Positions 31,475 to 40,305 of a stretch of DNA of 64,000 nt are shown in pieces. The position numbers were made by a program, and so were the translations under genes. Origin of the DNA: Candidatus Acidulodesulfobacterium acidiphilum (GTDB taxonomy: Bacteria; SZUA-79; Acidulodesulfobacterales; Acidulodesulfobacteraceae); NCBI GenBank assembly GCA_008534395.1, contig SHMQ01000002.1, positions 62,001 to 126,000 on the forward strand. Direction: 5' to 3'. Position 1 is the first letter of the stretch. Each line of letters begins with the position of its first letter. Under the pieces are notes generated by a model that worked only from the letters and a program-made list of their open reading frames with translations, was not told the DNA's origin and did no database searches.

Positions 31475-32710
31475 TTATACTTTTATATCCATAAGCGGCA
31501 TAGAAAATCTAATTTTATGTCCTGCGTTTAAAGAAGGAATGCTTGAAGCAAGATGAACGGAATTTCTTCCTAATTTTTTATTTATACCGTCTATAGAATC
31601 GTATATGCGTTTTATTTTATCAATTTTAACAATATCGTCAAAAAGCGAATACTGGACGTTTTCCGTAAGGTACAAAACTATTTCCGTCTGCCTGTATAGA
31701 TATATTTTTTCATATATATACTTAAAACCTTCTTTTAAAGCATTCATAAGAAGAGGCGGGAAGGCGGAAGGCGTAGTAAGTTTTATCTGAACGCCGGTTG
31801 TTTTAAAATCCTGCGTTTTTAAAAAAATAGAAATTTTTGCGGCGGCTAAGTCAAATCTTCTGGCTTTAGCGCAGGCATTTTCTAAATTTTTAGTAAGTTC
31901 CGAAAAAAGAAACATCTCGTCGCTTGAGGGCGGATAAAAACTCTTAGCCTTGCTTATAGTTTTATAAGTCGATTTAGCGGATGCGTTAATTCCTAAAACT
32001 GCATTTCCTCTAAGTTCAAGCCATGTTTCTTTATAAGGTTTAGATAAATACCTACCTATAAAATTTTCGTCTTTGAGAGCAAAATCTAAAGCGGAATTTA
32101 TGCCGAATTTTTTCAAAAGATACGCCGTATTATTTCCTATGCCCCAGACGTCTTCAATCTTGATATTGCATAAAATATTTTGTATATCCCTGCCTTCTAT
32201 TACGGCAAGCCCTTTAGGCTTTTTAAGTTTAGAAGCTATTTTAGCAAGCGTTTTCGTTATGCTTACGCCTATCGAAACGGTTATAGACAACTCTTTTTCT
32301 ACCGCAATCTGCATTTTTTTAGCAATTTCTTCGTAGGAACAGGAAAACACCCTTCGTAATCCGCTTAAATCGACGAACGCCTCGTCTATCGAATACTCTT
32401 CTACCTGCGGCGAAAAGTTTTTTATTATATTAAACATACGTAAAGAAAAAAGGGAGTATGCTTCGTAATCGGATTCTATAACTATAAGCCCGGGACATAT
32501 TTTTTTAGCTTCGAAAGACCTCATGCCGCGCTTTACTCCTTTTGCTTTAGCTTCATAGCTTAAAGCCGTTATAATGCCCCGCTCTTTTCCTACCGCGACG
32601 CATTTTCCGTTTAAAGACGGATTTAACGCACGCTCGCATGCTACGAAAAAAGCGTCGGCATCTATGTGGGCGATAGCCTTCGGCCATGAATGTACGCAAA
32701 AATTGGTCAT
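31475..32710 (-). CDS. dinB: Y-family DNA polymerase (DinB/UmuC type)
   Basis: 411 residues. AHIDADAFFVACERALNP (motif I Asp), GIITALSYEAKAKGVKRGM, YSIDEAFVDLSG (catalytic S-I-D-E), VSIGVSITKTLAKIASKLKK and a little-finger domain to the end. Translesion synthesis polymerase. It follows lexA by 32 bases on the same strand, forming an SOS operon in which the polymerase is released when LexA is cleaved. The N-terminal MTNFCVHSWPKAIAHID is longer than in E. coli DinB. Confidence 0.95.
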   Translation of the reverse strand: MTNFCVHSWPKAIAHIDADAFFVACERALNPSLNGKCVAVGKERGIITALSYEAKAKGVKRGMRSFEAKKICPGLIVIESDYEAYSLFSLRMFNIIKNFSPQVEEYSIDEAFVDLSGLRRVFSCSYEEIAKKMQIAVEKELSITVSIGVSITKTLAKIASKLKKPKGLAVIEGRDIQNILCNIKIEDVWGIGNNTAYLLKKFGINSALDFALKDENFIGRYLSKPYKETWLELRGNAVLGINASAKSTYKTISKAKSFYPPSSDEMFLFSELTKNLENACAKARRFDLAAAKISIFLKTQDFKTTGVQIKLTTPSAFPPLLMNALKEGFKYIYEKIYLYRQTEIVLYLTENVQYSLFDDIVKIDKIKRIYDSIDGINKKLGRNSVHLASSIPSLNAGHKIRFSMPLMDIKV

Positions 32711-32742
32711 AAAATTTTTGTTATACGATTATAATTTAACCG

Positions 32743-33390
32743 CTATTTATATTTTCTTATAGTGCCTACTACGACTCCAGCAACCGTTAATTCCTGTTTA
32801 GGCGTTATAATCCCATATTTAGGGTTTGCAGCTTCAAGTATATATTTGCCGTTATCTTTTCTGAGATATTTTATCGTCCAGTCGCCGTCTACGCGCGCTA
32901 TTACTATGTCCCCTTCTTTTGGCGTCAGCGATTTATCTACTACTACAAAATCTTTAGGCATTATGCCGGCGTTAATCATAGAATCTCCTGAAACTTCAAG
33001 CATAAAAGAAGAATTTGGATTTTTTATCAAAAGCTTATCGATAGAAACGCTGTCTAAAAGCTCTTCTTCCGCAGGACTGGGAAAACCGGCTTCAACGCTT
33101 CCAAGAAGCTTAATAAGACCGCCGCCTGCGCCTGCCGCCGCAAAAATAGCGGATGCATTAGTCATCAGCATAGCCGCCGTATCCGCATAAATACCGGAAA
33201 CCGGCAGTAAATACCCCTTTGAATCTTTTTTTAAAAAACCTTTTTCTATAAGCTTGCCGACTATTTTAAAAACCGCATTTTTTGATTTCACCCCGAATAA
33301 ATCCGTCATTTCGGAATAAGTCGGCATCCTTCCGCTTTTTATATAAAAACCTTTTATAGAATCAAGTCTGCCCTTAAGTTTTATATCCAT
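32743..33390 (-). CDS. lexA: LexA-like SOS repressor
   Basis: 215 residues. N-terminal winged helix (LKGRLDSIKGFYIKSGRMPTYSEM). The C-terminal S24 peptidase has cleavage site Ala101-Gly102 (VEAGFPSP), catalytic Ser137 (SGDSMINAG) and Lys174 (WTIKYLRK). Between the domains is an unusual Ala/Gly-rich stretch (NASAIFAAAGAGGGL), longer than the usual linker. Co-operonic with dinB. A candidate operator lies in the 240-base upstream region. Confidence 0.92.
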   Translation of the reverse strand: MDIKLKGRLDSIKGFYIKSGRMPTYSEMTDLFGVKSKNAVFKIVGKLIEKGFLKKDSKGYLLPVSGIYADTAAMLMTNASAIFAAAGAGGGLIKLLGSVEAGFPSPAEEELLDSVSIDKLLIKNPNSSFMLEVSGDSMINAGIMPKDFVVVDKSLTPKEGDIVIARVDGDWTIKYLRKDNGKYILEAANPKYGIITPKQELTVAGVVVGTIRKYK

Positions 33391-33540
33391 ATTTATAATT
33401 TATAGCGGAACAATATGAAAAAATTAAATTAATTAAATTAAATAATGATGAAATTTAAATTTTGAATTATTGAATTATTTGAAATATTCTATATTTATTT
33501 ACGGCATATATATCGCGATATATAATATATATATTATAAT

Positions 33541-33562
33541 ACAGTAAACAATCGTTCACTGT
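33541..33562. promoter_or_regulatory. Candidate LexA (SOS) operator
   Basis: The palindrome ACAGTAAAC-AATC-GTTCACTGT has 9-base arms with one mismatch. Its core GAAC-N4-GTTT resembles the GAAC-N4-GTTC SOS box of Firmicutes and several delta-proteobacteria. It sits in the divergent region between lexA and the DUF445 gene, next to an AT-rich TATATAT tract, and so could control lexA-dinB and possibly the DUF445 gene. Confidence 0.6.
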
Positions 33563-33636
33563 CAAGCAAAAAATAAGCAGTAAAAAAAGCAAAAAAAATT
33601 ATATCAATACTATAAAATAATGATAAAATTAAAAAT

Positions 33637-35196
33637 ATGGATTTAAAAGCCAAAAATAAAATTATCGCAAATCTCTTTCTTTTATTTGCTTTTTTAATTT
33701 TTTTAGCATCTTACCTTATACACGTCGATAATATCTGGATATTTATACTGCAAAGGGCTTCGGCGGCGGCGCTTATAGGCGGTATCGCCGACTGGTTTGC
33801 CGTAACGGCTTTATTTAAATATCCGCTCGGACTTCATATTCCGCACACAAATACCATTAAAAACAATAAAGAAAAAATTATTAATTCGATAAGCAATACC
33901 GTCAACGATATATGGCTCGGCAAAAATTATCTTGCAAAAGAAATAAACGACATAAATTTTTCCTATATCCTGCTAAACATTATAAAAAAAGATAAAAACA
34001 AAAATAAATTAATGCTGTCTTTAAGAAAATTAATTTTAAAATCAGTTAATTATGCCAAAACGGATAAATTTAAAAATTTTTTACATAAAAATATCGATAA
34101 AGCATTGGACAAAACATTGTCCGACGACAATATATCCAAAAATATAATAAGCAAATTTGCCGTATTTTTGGAGTCCGAAGATTCGAATTATATTTACGAT
34201 AATTTAATTAATTATATAAACGATTATATTAAAACGTATAATGCGGACGTCCTGTCAAAAAAAATCACGGACGCGTATTCGGATGAAATTATAAAATCTA
34301 TAAAATTTGCGGGAAATAAAATAATAGATGAAAATTTCGCCTACATTATATCCGATTTAAGCGGCTTCGCAATACGGAACATAGAAGAAAACAGGCCGTA
34401 TTTAAAACAACAGATAGCCGATATAATCGAAAAATATAAAAGCAGTTCCGCCTTAAAGAACGTACTGATGTTCGTAGCGGAAAAAACGAATATTATCGAC
34501 ATAGACCGTCTTTCTAACGAAATTATAACAAAAATTATAGATTTTATTAAAGATATAAAAAACAACGAAAATAACGAGGTCAGATTAAATATAAAAGATT
34601 ATATTTTAAGCGCATTAAACGATATAGACAAAACTTCAAGGATTCAAATTTTAAATGCAGTAGAAAATATTATCGACGAAAATACCGATAAAATAAAAGA
34701 TTACATAATAAACTATTTAAATAACGACGAACTGAAAAAAACGGTTAAAAACAAACTTTCAAATTTTATTAATTCGGAGGGCTTAAATATTATAGTTCGT
34801 TTTAAAGACCGGTTAAAAAGCATTATGCGCGACGCAATAATAAATTTTATCGGTTCAATACTTAAAAACAACAAAGAATATATCGTTAATAAAAAATTGT
34901 TTAAAGAAAAATTTAATTATCTTTTTATTTTCATAGAAAACGAAATATCTAAAAACGCCGATAAAATTGATGTTTTTTTAAAAAACAACATTATATACGT
35001 TATGAAAATCAATCATTCGGCTATAGGAAAACTTATAAGAAAAAATTTAGAAAATCTCGACGAAGATAAATTAGTCGGCCAAATCGAAGATAAAATCGGC
35101 AACGACTTGCAATATATAAGAATAAACGGCGCTATAACCGGTTCTTTTATCGGAATCATTATAGCCGTATTGAGTCTTATTTTAAAAAAAATATAA
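33637..35196 (+). CDS. DUF445 family membrane protein (YjiN-like)
   Basis: 519 residues. An N-terminal span (LFLLFAFLIFLASYLIHV) is followed by the DUF445 hallmark AAALIGGIADWFAVTALFKYPLGLHIPHTNTI. A long Lys/Asn/Ile-rich helical region of repeated 'DKTL..N' helices follows, and a C-terminal membrane hairpin (GAITGSFIGIIIAVLSLIL). Family role is poorly known; these are inner-membrane proteins with a large periplasmic or cytoplasmic helical domain. Chromosomal. Confidence 0.9.
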   Translation: MDLKAKNKIIANLFLLFAFLIFLASYLIHVDNIWIFILQRASAAALIGGIADWFAVTALFKYPLGLHIPHTNTIKNNKEKIINSISNTVNDIWLGKNYLAKEINDINFSYILLNIIKKDKNKNKLMLSLRKLILKSVNYAKTDKFKNFLHKNIDKALDKTLSDDNISKNIISKFAVFLESEDSNYIYDNLINYINDYIKTYNADVLSKKITDAYSDEIIKSIKFAGNKIIDENFAYIISDLSGFAIRNIEENRPYLKQQIADIIEKYKSSSALKNVLMFVAEKTNIIDIDRLSNEIITKIIDFIKDIKNNENNEVRLNIKDYILSALNDIDKTSRIQILNAVENIIDENTDKIKDYIINYLNNDELKKTVKNKLSNFINSEGLNIIVRFKDRLKSIMRDAIINFIGSILKNNKEYIVNKKLFKEKFNYLFIFIENEISKNADKIDVFLKNNIIYVMKINHSAIGKLIRKNLENLDEDKLVGQIEDKIGNDLQYIRINGAITGSFIGIIIAVLSLILKKI

Positions 35197-35286
35197 ATAA
35201 TATAAACAATACTTCCGCATAATCTGCAGAGAAAAAATTTTATGAAATGAAATTGCCTTAAAAGTGCTTATTTACTGCGGTTTTGA

Positions 35287-35334
35287 ATGGAGCCGGCGAT
35301 AGGAATCGAACCTACGACCCGCTGATTACGAATC
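35287..35334. repeat. attL of element 2 (48-bp direct repeat, tRNA-Thr 3' end)
   Basis: Forty-eight bases identical to 62,715-62,762, covering the acceptor, T arm and part of the anticodon arm of tRNA-Thr(CGT), read on the minus strand. Beyond base 35,334 the tRNA sequence is lost. Together with the complete tRNA at 62,716-62,790 it delimits a 27.4-kb integrated element. Confidence 0.93.
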
Positions 35335-35450
35335 TAACGCCCCCTATTTTTTAAAATCCTTATATTTACCTCAACATTTAGTATTTAAGCTATTTTACGG
35401 TTTCTATATTTTATGTTATTTTCTATATTTTTATGCTTTTTAGTAGATTT

Positions 35451-35508
35451 TTTTAGCACTGTTTTAGCACTGTTAAAAATAAAAAAAATGGGAGATTATT
35501 AATCTCCC
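35451..35508. promoter_or_regulatory. Candidate integrase arm sites and terminator at the left end
   Basis: TTTTAGCACTG occurs twice in tandem (35451-35461, 35462-35472). The same sequence occurs twice next to the integrase at the right end (62,647-62,667) and once inverted near 35,896-35,906. These look like arm-type binding sites for integrase or excisionase. A hairpin GGGAGATTATTAATCTCCC (35490-35508) follows and could terminate transcription from either side. Confidence 0.6.
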
Positions 35509-35641
35509 AAATAATAAGCTTCTGTTTAGAATATTCCAAATAAACTATAAGGAATAATTGTTTAATAATTTTGCCGATAACAGCAAAACCGACGCAATAT
35601 AGCATCTTAACTCAAGCTTATTAAATTATATTATATTACTT

Positions 35642-35803
35642 TTAAGATTTTAACAATACCAAAATATCGTTTTCCTGAAACCTTATCGAACCGCATATTT
35701 TTGTAGATTTTAATTTTTTACGGTAAACCCAATCATAAATTGTTACCGGCGATACTTTAAAAAATTCTGCAACCTCCTTGACCGTATAAAGTTTTTCTTT
35801 CAT
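35642..35803 (-). CDS. xis: Excisionase-like MerR/HTH_17 protein (53 aa)
   Basis: A 53-residue frame with YTVKEVAEFFKVSPVTIYDWV, the HTH_17/excisionase fold, then a basic strand region (YRKKLKSTKICGSIRF) and RFQENDIL. CGGAGG lies upstream of ATG 35803. Located at the left attachment end, opposite the integrase, with arm-like repeats on either side, it probably directs excision. Confidence 0.85.
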   Translation of the reverse strand: MKEKLYTVKEVAEFFKVSPVTIYDWVYRKKLKSTKICGSIRFQENDILVLLKS

Positions 35804-35905
35804 TCATAAAACCTCCGCGTTCCAAAACGCAAAAATAAATTGACCGACTGATAATATTATACATTATATTATATATAATGTCAAGCTTTTTAAAAACAGT
35901 GCTAT

Positions 35906-35934
35906 TTGACTTAATTTTTTTTGTGTTTTAATAT
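35906..35934 (+). promoter_or_regulatory. Promoter of the primase gene
   Basis: TTGACT (35906-35911), a 17-base spacer and TAATAT (35929-35934), followed by CGGAGGTGG before ATG 35964. The whole leader is duplicated in inverted orientation at 52,506-52,575 (TTGACT-16-TAATAT), upstream of another gene of the element. Confidence 0.75.
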
Positions 35935-35963
35935 TTCATTAAAAAATAAACGGAGGTGGAAAA

Positions 35964-36872
35964 ATGGAAAAATCAAAAGAAATTTTATTAGAGCATTTTA
36001 AAAAAATATTTTTAAAGAAAGACGATACCGTCGCTTTCGTCTTATTAAAAAAAGATAACAAACCTTTTCAGATTTTTAAAAAAATAGGCGATATCGACGA
36101 TTCATTTATCGAATTTTTAGAAAAAAACAATAATAACGGTTATAGTATTCACGGCTCAGTAAATCCGCTTTTACCAAACCCGACAAAAAGAACTAAAGAT
36201 TTTTACAGCGAAAATCAGCGGAGACTATGGCTTGATTTAGATAATAAAAAAAATAATTATATATTATTAAAATTTAAACAATTTTTAATAGATTTTAATT
36301 TACCCAAGCCAAACCAGATAACCCAAAGCTCAGAAGGAAATTATCATATATATTGGGTTTTAGACAAAGAATATAATTTTGAAATATTGTCTAAGATGAT
36401 GTTGAGAATGAATATTTTTTTAAAACTTGATCATACGCAAGATATAACAAGGCTTTTAAGACTGCCAGGATTTTATAGTAAAAAACCAGGCAAAAACGAT
36501 TTTGTATGTTGTCCGTTTAAAAGTCTTAACAAATTACCGGTAAATATAAATTCTTTTGCTAAAATTGACAATATAAAAATACAAGCACCTAATAATGAAA
36601 ATATAAAATCTAATATCATGGCTTTCTCAGACGAAAAAGGAGAGTTGTGGAATTTTAAAGTAAACTCAAAGCAGACAACCAGAGATATCTACAATATATC
36701 GACAAAAAGGTTAAAAAGCAAATCTTTATCGGAAATAGATTTATCTTTTGCCAAAATTTTAGATATAAATAATGTGTCTATGGAAATCATAAAAACATTA
36801 TTGATATCTTTAGCAACCGGCAGAAAACCTAACCCCGAATATTACGCACAAAAAACGATAGAAAAACTTTAA
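35964..36872 (+). CDS. RepB-like replication primase
   Basis: 302 residues. The N-terminal 215 residues match the RepB/archaeo-eukaryotic-type plasmid primase: RRLWLDLDNKKN (catalytic acidic pair), ITQSSEGNYHIYWVLDKEYN and HTQDITRLLRLPGFYSKKPG. The C-terminal part is helical. Starts with CGGAGGTGGAAAA. Together with the SF3 helicase at 37,829 it gives the element its own replication start machinery. Confidence 0.85.
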   Translation: MEKSKEILLEHFKKIFLKKDDTVAFVLLKKDNKPFQIFKKIGDIDDSFIEFLEKNNNNGYSIHGSVNPLLPNPTKRTKDFYSENQRRLWLDLDNKKNNYILLKFKQFLIDFNLPKPNQITQSSEGNYHIYWVLDKEYNFEILSKMMLRMNIFLKLDHTQDITRLLRLPGFYSKKPGKNDFVCCPFKSLNKLPVNINSFAKIDNIKIQAPNNENIKSNIMAFSDEKGELWNFKVNSKQTTRDIYNISTKRLKSKSLSEIDLSFAKILDINNVSMEIIKTLLISLATGRKPNPEYYAQKTIEKL

Positions 36873-36914
36873 ACTCAATTTTTAAAAAAAATAACCGTTA
36901 ATCCCAGCTTATTA

Positions 36915-37045
36915 TTAACAAGTCAACGATTTTTCGCAAAATAATAAAAAACGCTATATATATTTTTTTAACGCCGCAACACCTTGATATTACTAAGTTT
37001 ACCGGTATTGAGTTTGACTATTTTATTTTTTATAACTATATTTTC
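36915..37045 (+). repeat. Regulatory repeat, copy 1 (with 59,712-59,865)
   Basis: About 130 bases are closely repeated at 59,712-59,865, including AACAAGTCAACGATTTTTCG. Each copy ends with a strong promoter: here TTGACT (37014-37019), 17 bases, TATATT (37037-37042). Each is followed by a small gene with a G-rich ribosome site. Confidence 0.75.
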
Positions 37046-37097
37046 ATTAATTAATAATAATTATTATTAATAATTTTAAAAAAAAGGGGTGAATAAA

Positions 37098-37223
37098 ATG
37101 ATTACGATAATTTTAGTAGTAATAGCAATAGTTGCTGATATAGTTTTTAACGATTCAATCTTAACGATGAGAGTTTTATCGGTTTTAGCAAATATAGCAA
37201 ACGAAATATTTAAAAATATTTAA
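37098..37223 (+). CDS. Small membrane-associated peptide (41 aa)
   Basis: A 41-codon frame starting after AGGGGTGAATAAA. The N-terminus is a hydrophobic helix (ITIILVVIAIVADIVF); the rest is amphipathic. It lies directly behind the repeated promoter at 37,014. Unknown; could be a toxin-like or regulatory peptide. Confidence 0.5.
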   Translation: MITIILVVIAIVADIVFNDSILTMRVLSVLANIANEIFKNI

Positions 37224-37358
37224 GTATTTAGCGAGCGCAAGATACAGCGCCCGCCGGCTTGCTGGCGCTTAAAACAAAAAAATTAATTTAGGAGGTATAA
37301 GGTTTATGGTTTTATAGTTTTACTATGTTTTCATTCCACGCCGTCCTCGCAGTAAAAA

Positions 37359-37817
37359 ATGAATACAAAAGATTTAGAAAGTTTAATCAGAGAGGCATAT
37401 TTACCGTTTTTAGCCGAAGAATATCCTAATAGTTATAATATAAACGAAATTTTGAGCGACAAATATATTTCTGATTATATCATAAAAAAAGCCGCGCAAG
37501 GGAAAAATAAAAATTGTAATAATTGTGATGATTTTCAAGAATTAGACAAATTTTTAAAAATGGAAGTGCATTTTTTATATAAAAATTTGCTATATCGCTT
37601 AGAAAAATACAATTTTAACGATAAAAAAATAAGAAAGAGCCGTTCAGAGAATATTCTAAAAAAGGCAATGTTGTCATTATTATGGTTTCAAAAATATTTT
37701 CATAAAGTCAGTTTTGACGATTTTATAAGCAATAATAATGGGGAAGGCTTAAGATATGCAGACATTATCGACGACGATGACAAAAGTATTTTTGCATTAA
37801 AAGATATTATCTTATAA
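37359..37817 (+). CDS. Hypothetical protein (152 aa)
   Basis: Unrecognised helical protein; see the similarly laid-out 182-aa protein at 17,956-18,504. Contains CNNCDD and an acidic end (YADIIDDDDKSIFALKD). No Shine-Dalgarno immediately precedes ATG 37359; a GGAGG at 37,291 instead serves a three-codon mini-frame (ATG GTT TTA TAG), so translation may be regulated or the true start may differ. Stop is 11 bases from the helicase start. Confidence 0.6.
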   Translation: MNTKDLESLIREAYLPFLAEEYPNSYNINEILSDKYISDYIIKKAAQGKNKNCNNCDDFQELDKFLKMEVHFLYKNLLYRLEKYNFNDKKIRKSRSENILKKAMLSLLWFQKYFHKVSFDDFISNNNGEGLRYADIIDDDDKSIFALKDIIL

Positions 37818-37828
37818 GGGTGGAGAAA

Positions 37829-39259
37829 ATGGAAGAATTAAACGAAGAACTAAAAAAACAATTTCAAGAATTTATTAACAAAAATAAAGCTAAGAGTTTA
37901 AATGAAATAGCTATTATCGGAGATGATAAGGAGAGAAAGGCCGAATTTGAAAATTGGTTAAAAGATTATCAATTCGAAACCGACGACCGCTATTTTTTCG
38001 CAAAAGAACTTGAGACCGAGAAATTTATAGTTTATGACAAAAATAAAAAGACCGTTTCGAGATTCGAAAATGTGGATATGATTTTATCGGTTTTAGAAAA
38101 TAAATATAATCTATCACTAAAAACTGTTTTGAAATCAAAATTTGTTATATGCCGCATAATTTTTGACCCGAAACAAGAGGCTTTAATTTTCTGCAAAGAA
38201 GACGAGATAGAAAAATTTATAATTAATACATATTTTATCTCAGAAATTGAAGACGAGGCACAAGCTAAAAAAAATGTTAACGGCTTAGAACTTGAAACAG
38301 CTATTGATTATTTAGACAAAACCTGCCCGAATATTTCAGTTATTATTAACAATTTGTTTCAAAAGCCCGAAGAAAAAAAATATGTTATCAACTGGCTGGC
38401 ATATATCGCGCAAACTAAAAATAAGACAAGAAATTCTATTGTCATTAAAGGCGTCCAGGGCTCAGGCAAAAACGTTTTTTTTGAAAAAATAATAACGCCG
38501 TTTTTTTCGAAAAGTCATTGCGTTGTTGTGAGCAATGAAATTTTCAACCGTTTCAATTCGCTCTTAGAAAATAAAACTTTTATAGCTTTCAATGAAATAA
38601 AACCGGACTTTAAAGAAGGCTCAAAAGTTTACGAAATTCTAAAAGAAGTTATAGCCGACGATACGTTGACAATTGAGACGAAATTTCAAAACTCAAGAAA
38701 AATTAAAAATGTTTCCAATTGTATTTTCTTTTCAAATCATTCAATACCGATTGTTATCGATATGAGCGACAGACGATATTCAATAATAAATTGTATGAAC
38801 TCATTAACAGAAAAGTATAGTTTTGAAGATTTAACAAAAATTATTGAAACCGGTATCCCAAACGAAATTGTCAATTTTTGGACAACTATTTTATCTATAA
38901 AATTTAATGGGGCTTTAGCGCTTTCCGTTTTGCAAAACGAACAAAAAGAAATCATACAAAAATCGACTACCGAAATTGTAGATGTTTTTGCTCATTACAT
39001 TTATAAAAAAGATTTCGATAATTTTTTTGAATTTTTAGAAAACGAAACAAACTCATTCTTCGATATTGAAATATATATAAATAGTTTAAAAACTCAAATT
39101 TCTAAAAATTTCATAAACTCTGCAACATTGTTTTCAATATATAAAGTTTTTAAAACAGACGCAACACTTATCAAATTTACAAGAAGGCTTTCGGCAATTC
39201 TAGGACAGCCATTTAAGAAAGAAATCGAGGGCATTCGCTATTACGGATGGTCAATTTAA
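37829..39259 (+). CDS. Superfamily 3 replicative helicase (DUF5906/D5-like)
   Basis: 476 residues from ATG 37829 (AAGGGTGGAG upstream; an in-frame GTG nine bases earlier overlaps that site). Walker A GVQGSGKNVFFEKI, Walker B-like KTFIAFNEIKPD, motif C NCIFFSNHSIPIVI and the arginine-finger region DMSDRRYSI define the viral/plasmid SF3 helicase type. It would unwind the element's origin, probably the iterons at 39,545-39,758, and act with the RepB-like primase. Confidence 0.9.
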   Translation: MEELNEELKKQFQEFINKNKAKSLNEIAIIGDDKERKAEFENWLKDYQFETDDRYFFAKELETEKFIVYDKNKKTVSRFENVDMILSVLENKYNLSLKTVLKSKFVICRIIFDPKQEALIFCKEDEIEKFIINTYFISEIEDEAQAKKNVNGLELETAIDYLDKTCPNISVIINNLFQKPEEKKYVINWLAYIAQTKNKTRNSIVIKGVQGSGKNVFFEKIITPFFSKSHCVVVSNEIFNRFNSLLENKTFIAFNEIKPDFKEGSKVYEILKEVIADDTLTIETKFQNSRKIKNVSNCIFFSNHSIPIVIDMSDRRYSIINCMNSLTEKYSFEDLTKIIETGIPNEIVNFWTTILSIKFNGALALSVLQNEQKEIIQKSTTEIVDVFAHYIYKKDFDNFFEFLENETNSFFDIEIYINSLKTQISKNFINSATLFSIYKVFKTDATLIKFTRRLSAILGQPFKKEIEGIRYYGWSI

Positions 39260-39278
39260 TTTAAGAGGTAAAAATATT

Positions 39279-39515
39279 ATGGAAAACAAAACAAATATTA
39301 TAGATTTTTTAAAAAGATTTTTTAGTTTCAAAAACGTTAAATTTTTAATTATAGCTTATATCTTATTTCATTTTTTGTGTTTATTATTTGTTAACGGTGA
39401 AACGATAACAATTAAATTTTCAGTTAAGAAAATATTTATGTCTAAAAAACAAATACCTGTTTTGTATATTAAAAAAGACAAAGCTAAGCAACACTATAAG
39501 CCAAAACTTAAATAA
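39279..39515 (+). CDS. Single-span membrane protein (78 aa)
   Basis: Unrecognised. One hydrophobic segment at about 21-40 (FLIIAYILFHFLCLLFVNGE) and a basic C-terminal tail (KKDKAKQHYKPKLK). Starts after AAGAGGTAAAAATATT, 20 bases past the helicase stop. Last gene before the iteron array. Confidence 0.55.
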   Translation: MENKTNIIDFLKRFFSFKNVKFLIIAYILFHFLCLLFVNGETITIKFSVKKIFMSKKQIPVLYIKKDKAKQHYKPKLK

Positions 39516-39544
39516 TATATATATTATATATATTATATATATTA

Positions 39545-39758
39545 AGAATTATAAAACATTATTTATATTATAGAATGTAAAACATTTAAGAAATATAAGA
39601 CATTATAGAAATATAAAACATTAAAAGTTAAATAAAATATTTTAAATATTAAAAATACATTTAAGAATTATAAAACATTATTTATAAATTATAAAACATT
39701 TATAGGATATAAAAACATTATAGAATTATAAAACATTTATAGAATGTAAAACATTTTA
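39545..39758. repeat. Iteron-like array (candidate replication origin)
   Basis: About nine copies of a 16-17 base unit AGAATTATAAAACATT or close variants (AGAATGTAAAACATT, AAATATAAAACATT), all in the same orientation in 210 AT-rich bases. Directly follows the primase/helicase block. This is the usual layout of an iteron-type plasmid or phage origin. Confidence 0.7.
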
Positions 39759-39823
39759 TTTATTATTTTACAAAATATTTTAACGAAATTAAAACGAAAA
39801 ATGAATACAAAATATAACTAATT

Positions 39824-40102
39824 TAAGGCTTACGCCTATTGATTTAGCACACACTACGCACTAAAGTGTCATTATCTTTATCATAGCCTTTTTTTCTATC
39901 ATTTCCGGCAAAACATTAAAAAAAACTACCTCAAACGCAAATGATTGCGCTATGATAGGCCTAATTTACACCCCTCAAACCCGCGTAATTCCGTTTAAAA
40001 TTTCTAAAAAACCCGCAACATTAAATGATAAAAGGGGTCGCAGGCTTTTTAATTGTATACTATATATAGAAACAAAACAAAAAATTGATTAAAAGGTGAA
40101 CA
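39824..40102 (+). repeat. 279-bp inverted repeat, left copy
   Basis: Nearly identical, in opposite orientation, to 51,727-52,005. Covers the full leader of the 65-aa gene, including AAAAGGTGAACA as ribosome site, a TATACTATATATAG palindrome region and several inner hairpins. Each copy thus places the same promoter/leader in front of a converging operon. Confidence 0.9.
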
Positions 40103-40106
40103 TAAA

Positions 40107-40304
40107 ATGGCAAAAAAAATAGACACGATTAAGACGAAAAAATGTGCTGAAAGTTATCTCGATTTTTTACAAAATAAAAACTTAGAAAGCTATTTTTTGT
40201 ATCAAAAAGATTACAACAAATTGAACGCAGATGAGAAATTTTTAGTAATTTTAGATATCACGGTTTTGAAAGAAATAATCAAAGACGAATCAAAAGGTGA
40301 ATAA
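40107..40304 (+). CDS. Small protein before the relaxase (65 aa)
   Basis: Unrecognised, helical and charged (YLDFLQNKNLESYFLYQKDY). Starts with AAAAGGTGAACATAAA inside the 279-bp repeat. The stop codon is two bases before the relaxase ATG, so it is co-translated with it. Perhaps a relaxosome accessory factor (inference from position). Confidence 0.6.
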   Translation: MAKKIDTIKTKKCAESYLDFLQNKNLESYFLYQKDYNKLNADEKFLVILDITVLKEIIKDESKGE

Positions 40305-40305
40305 A

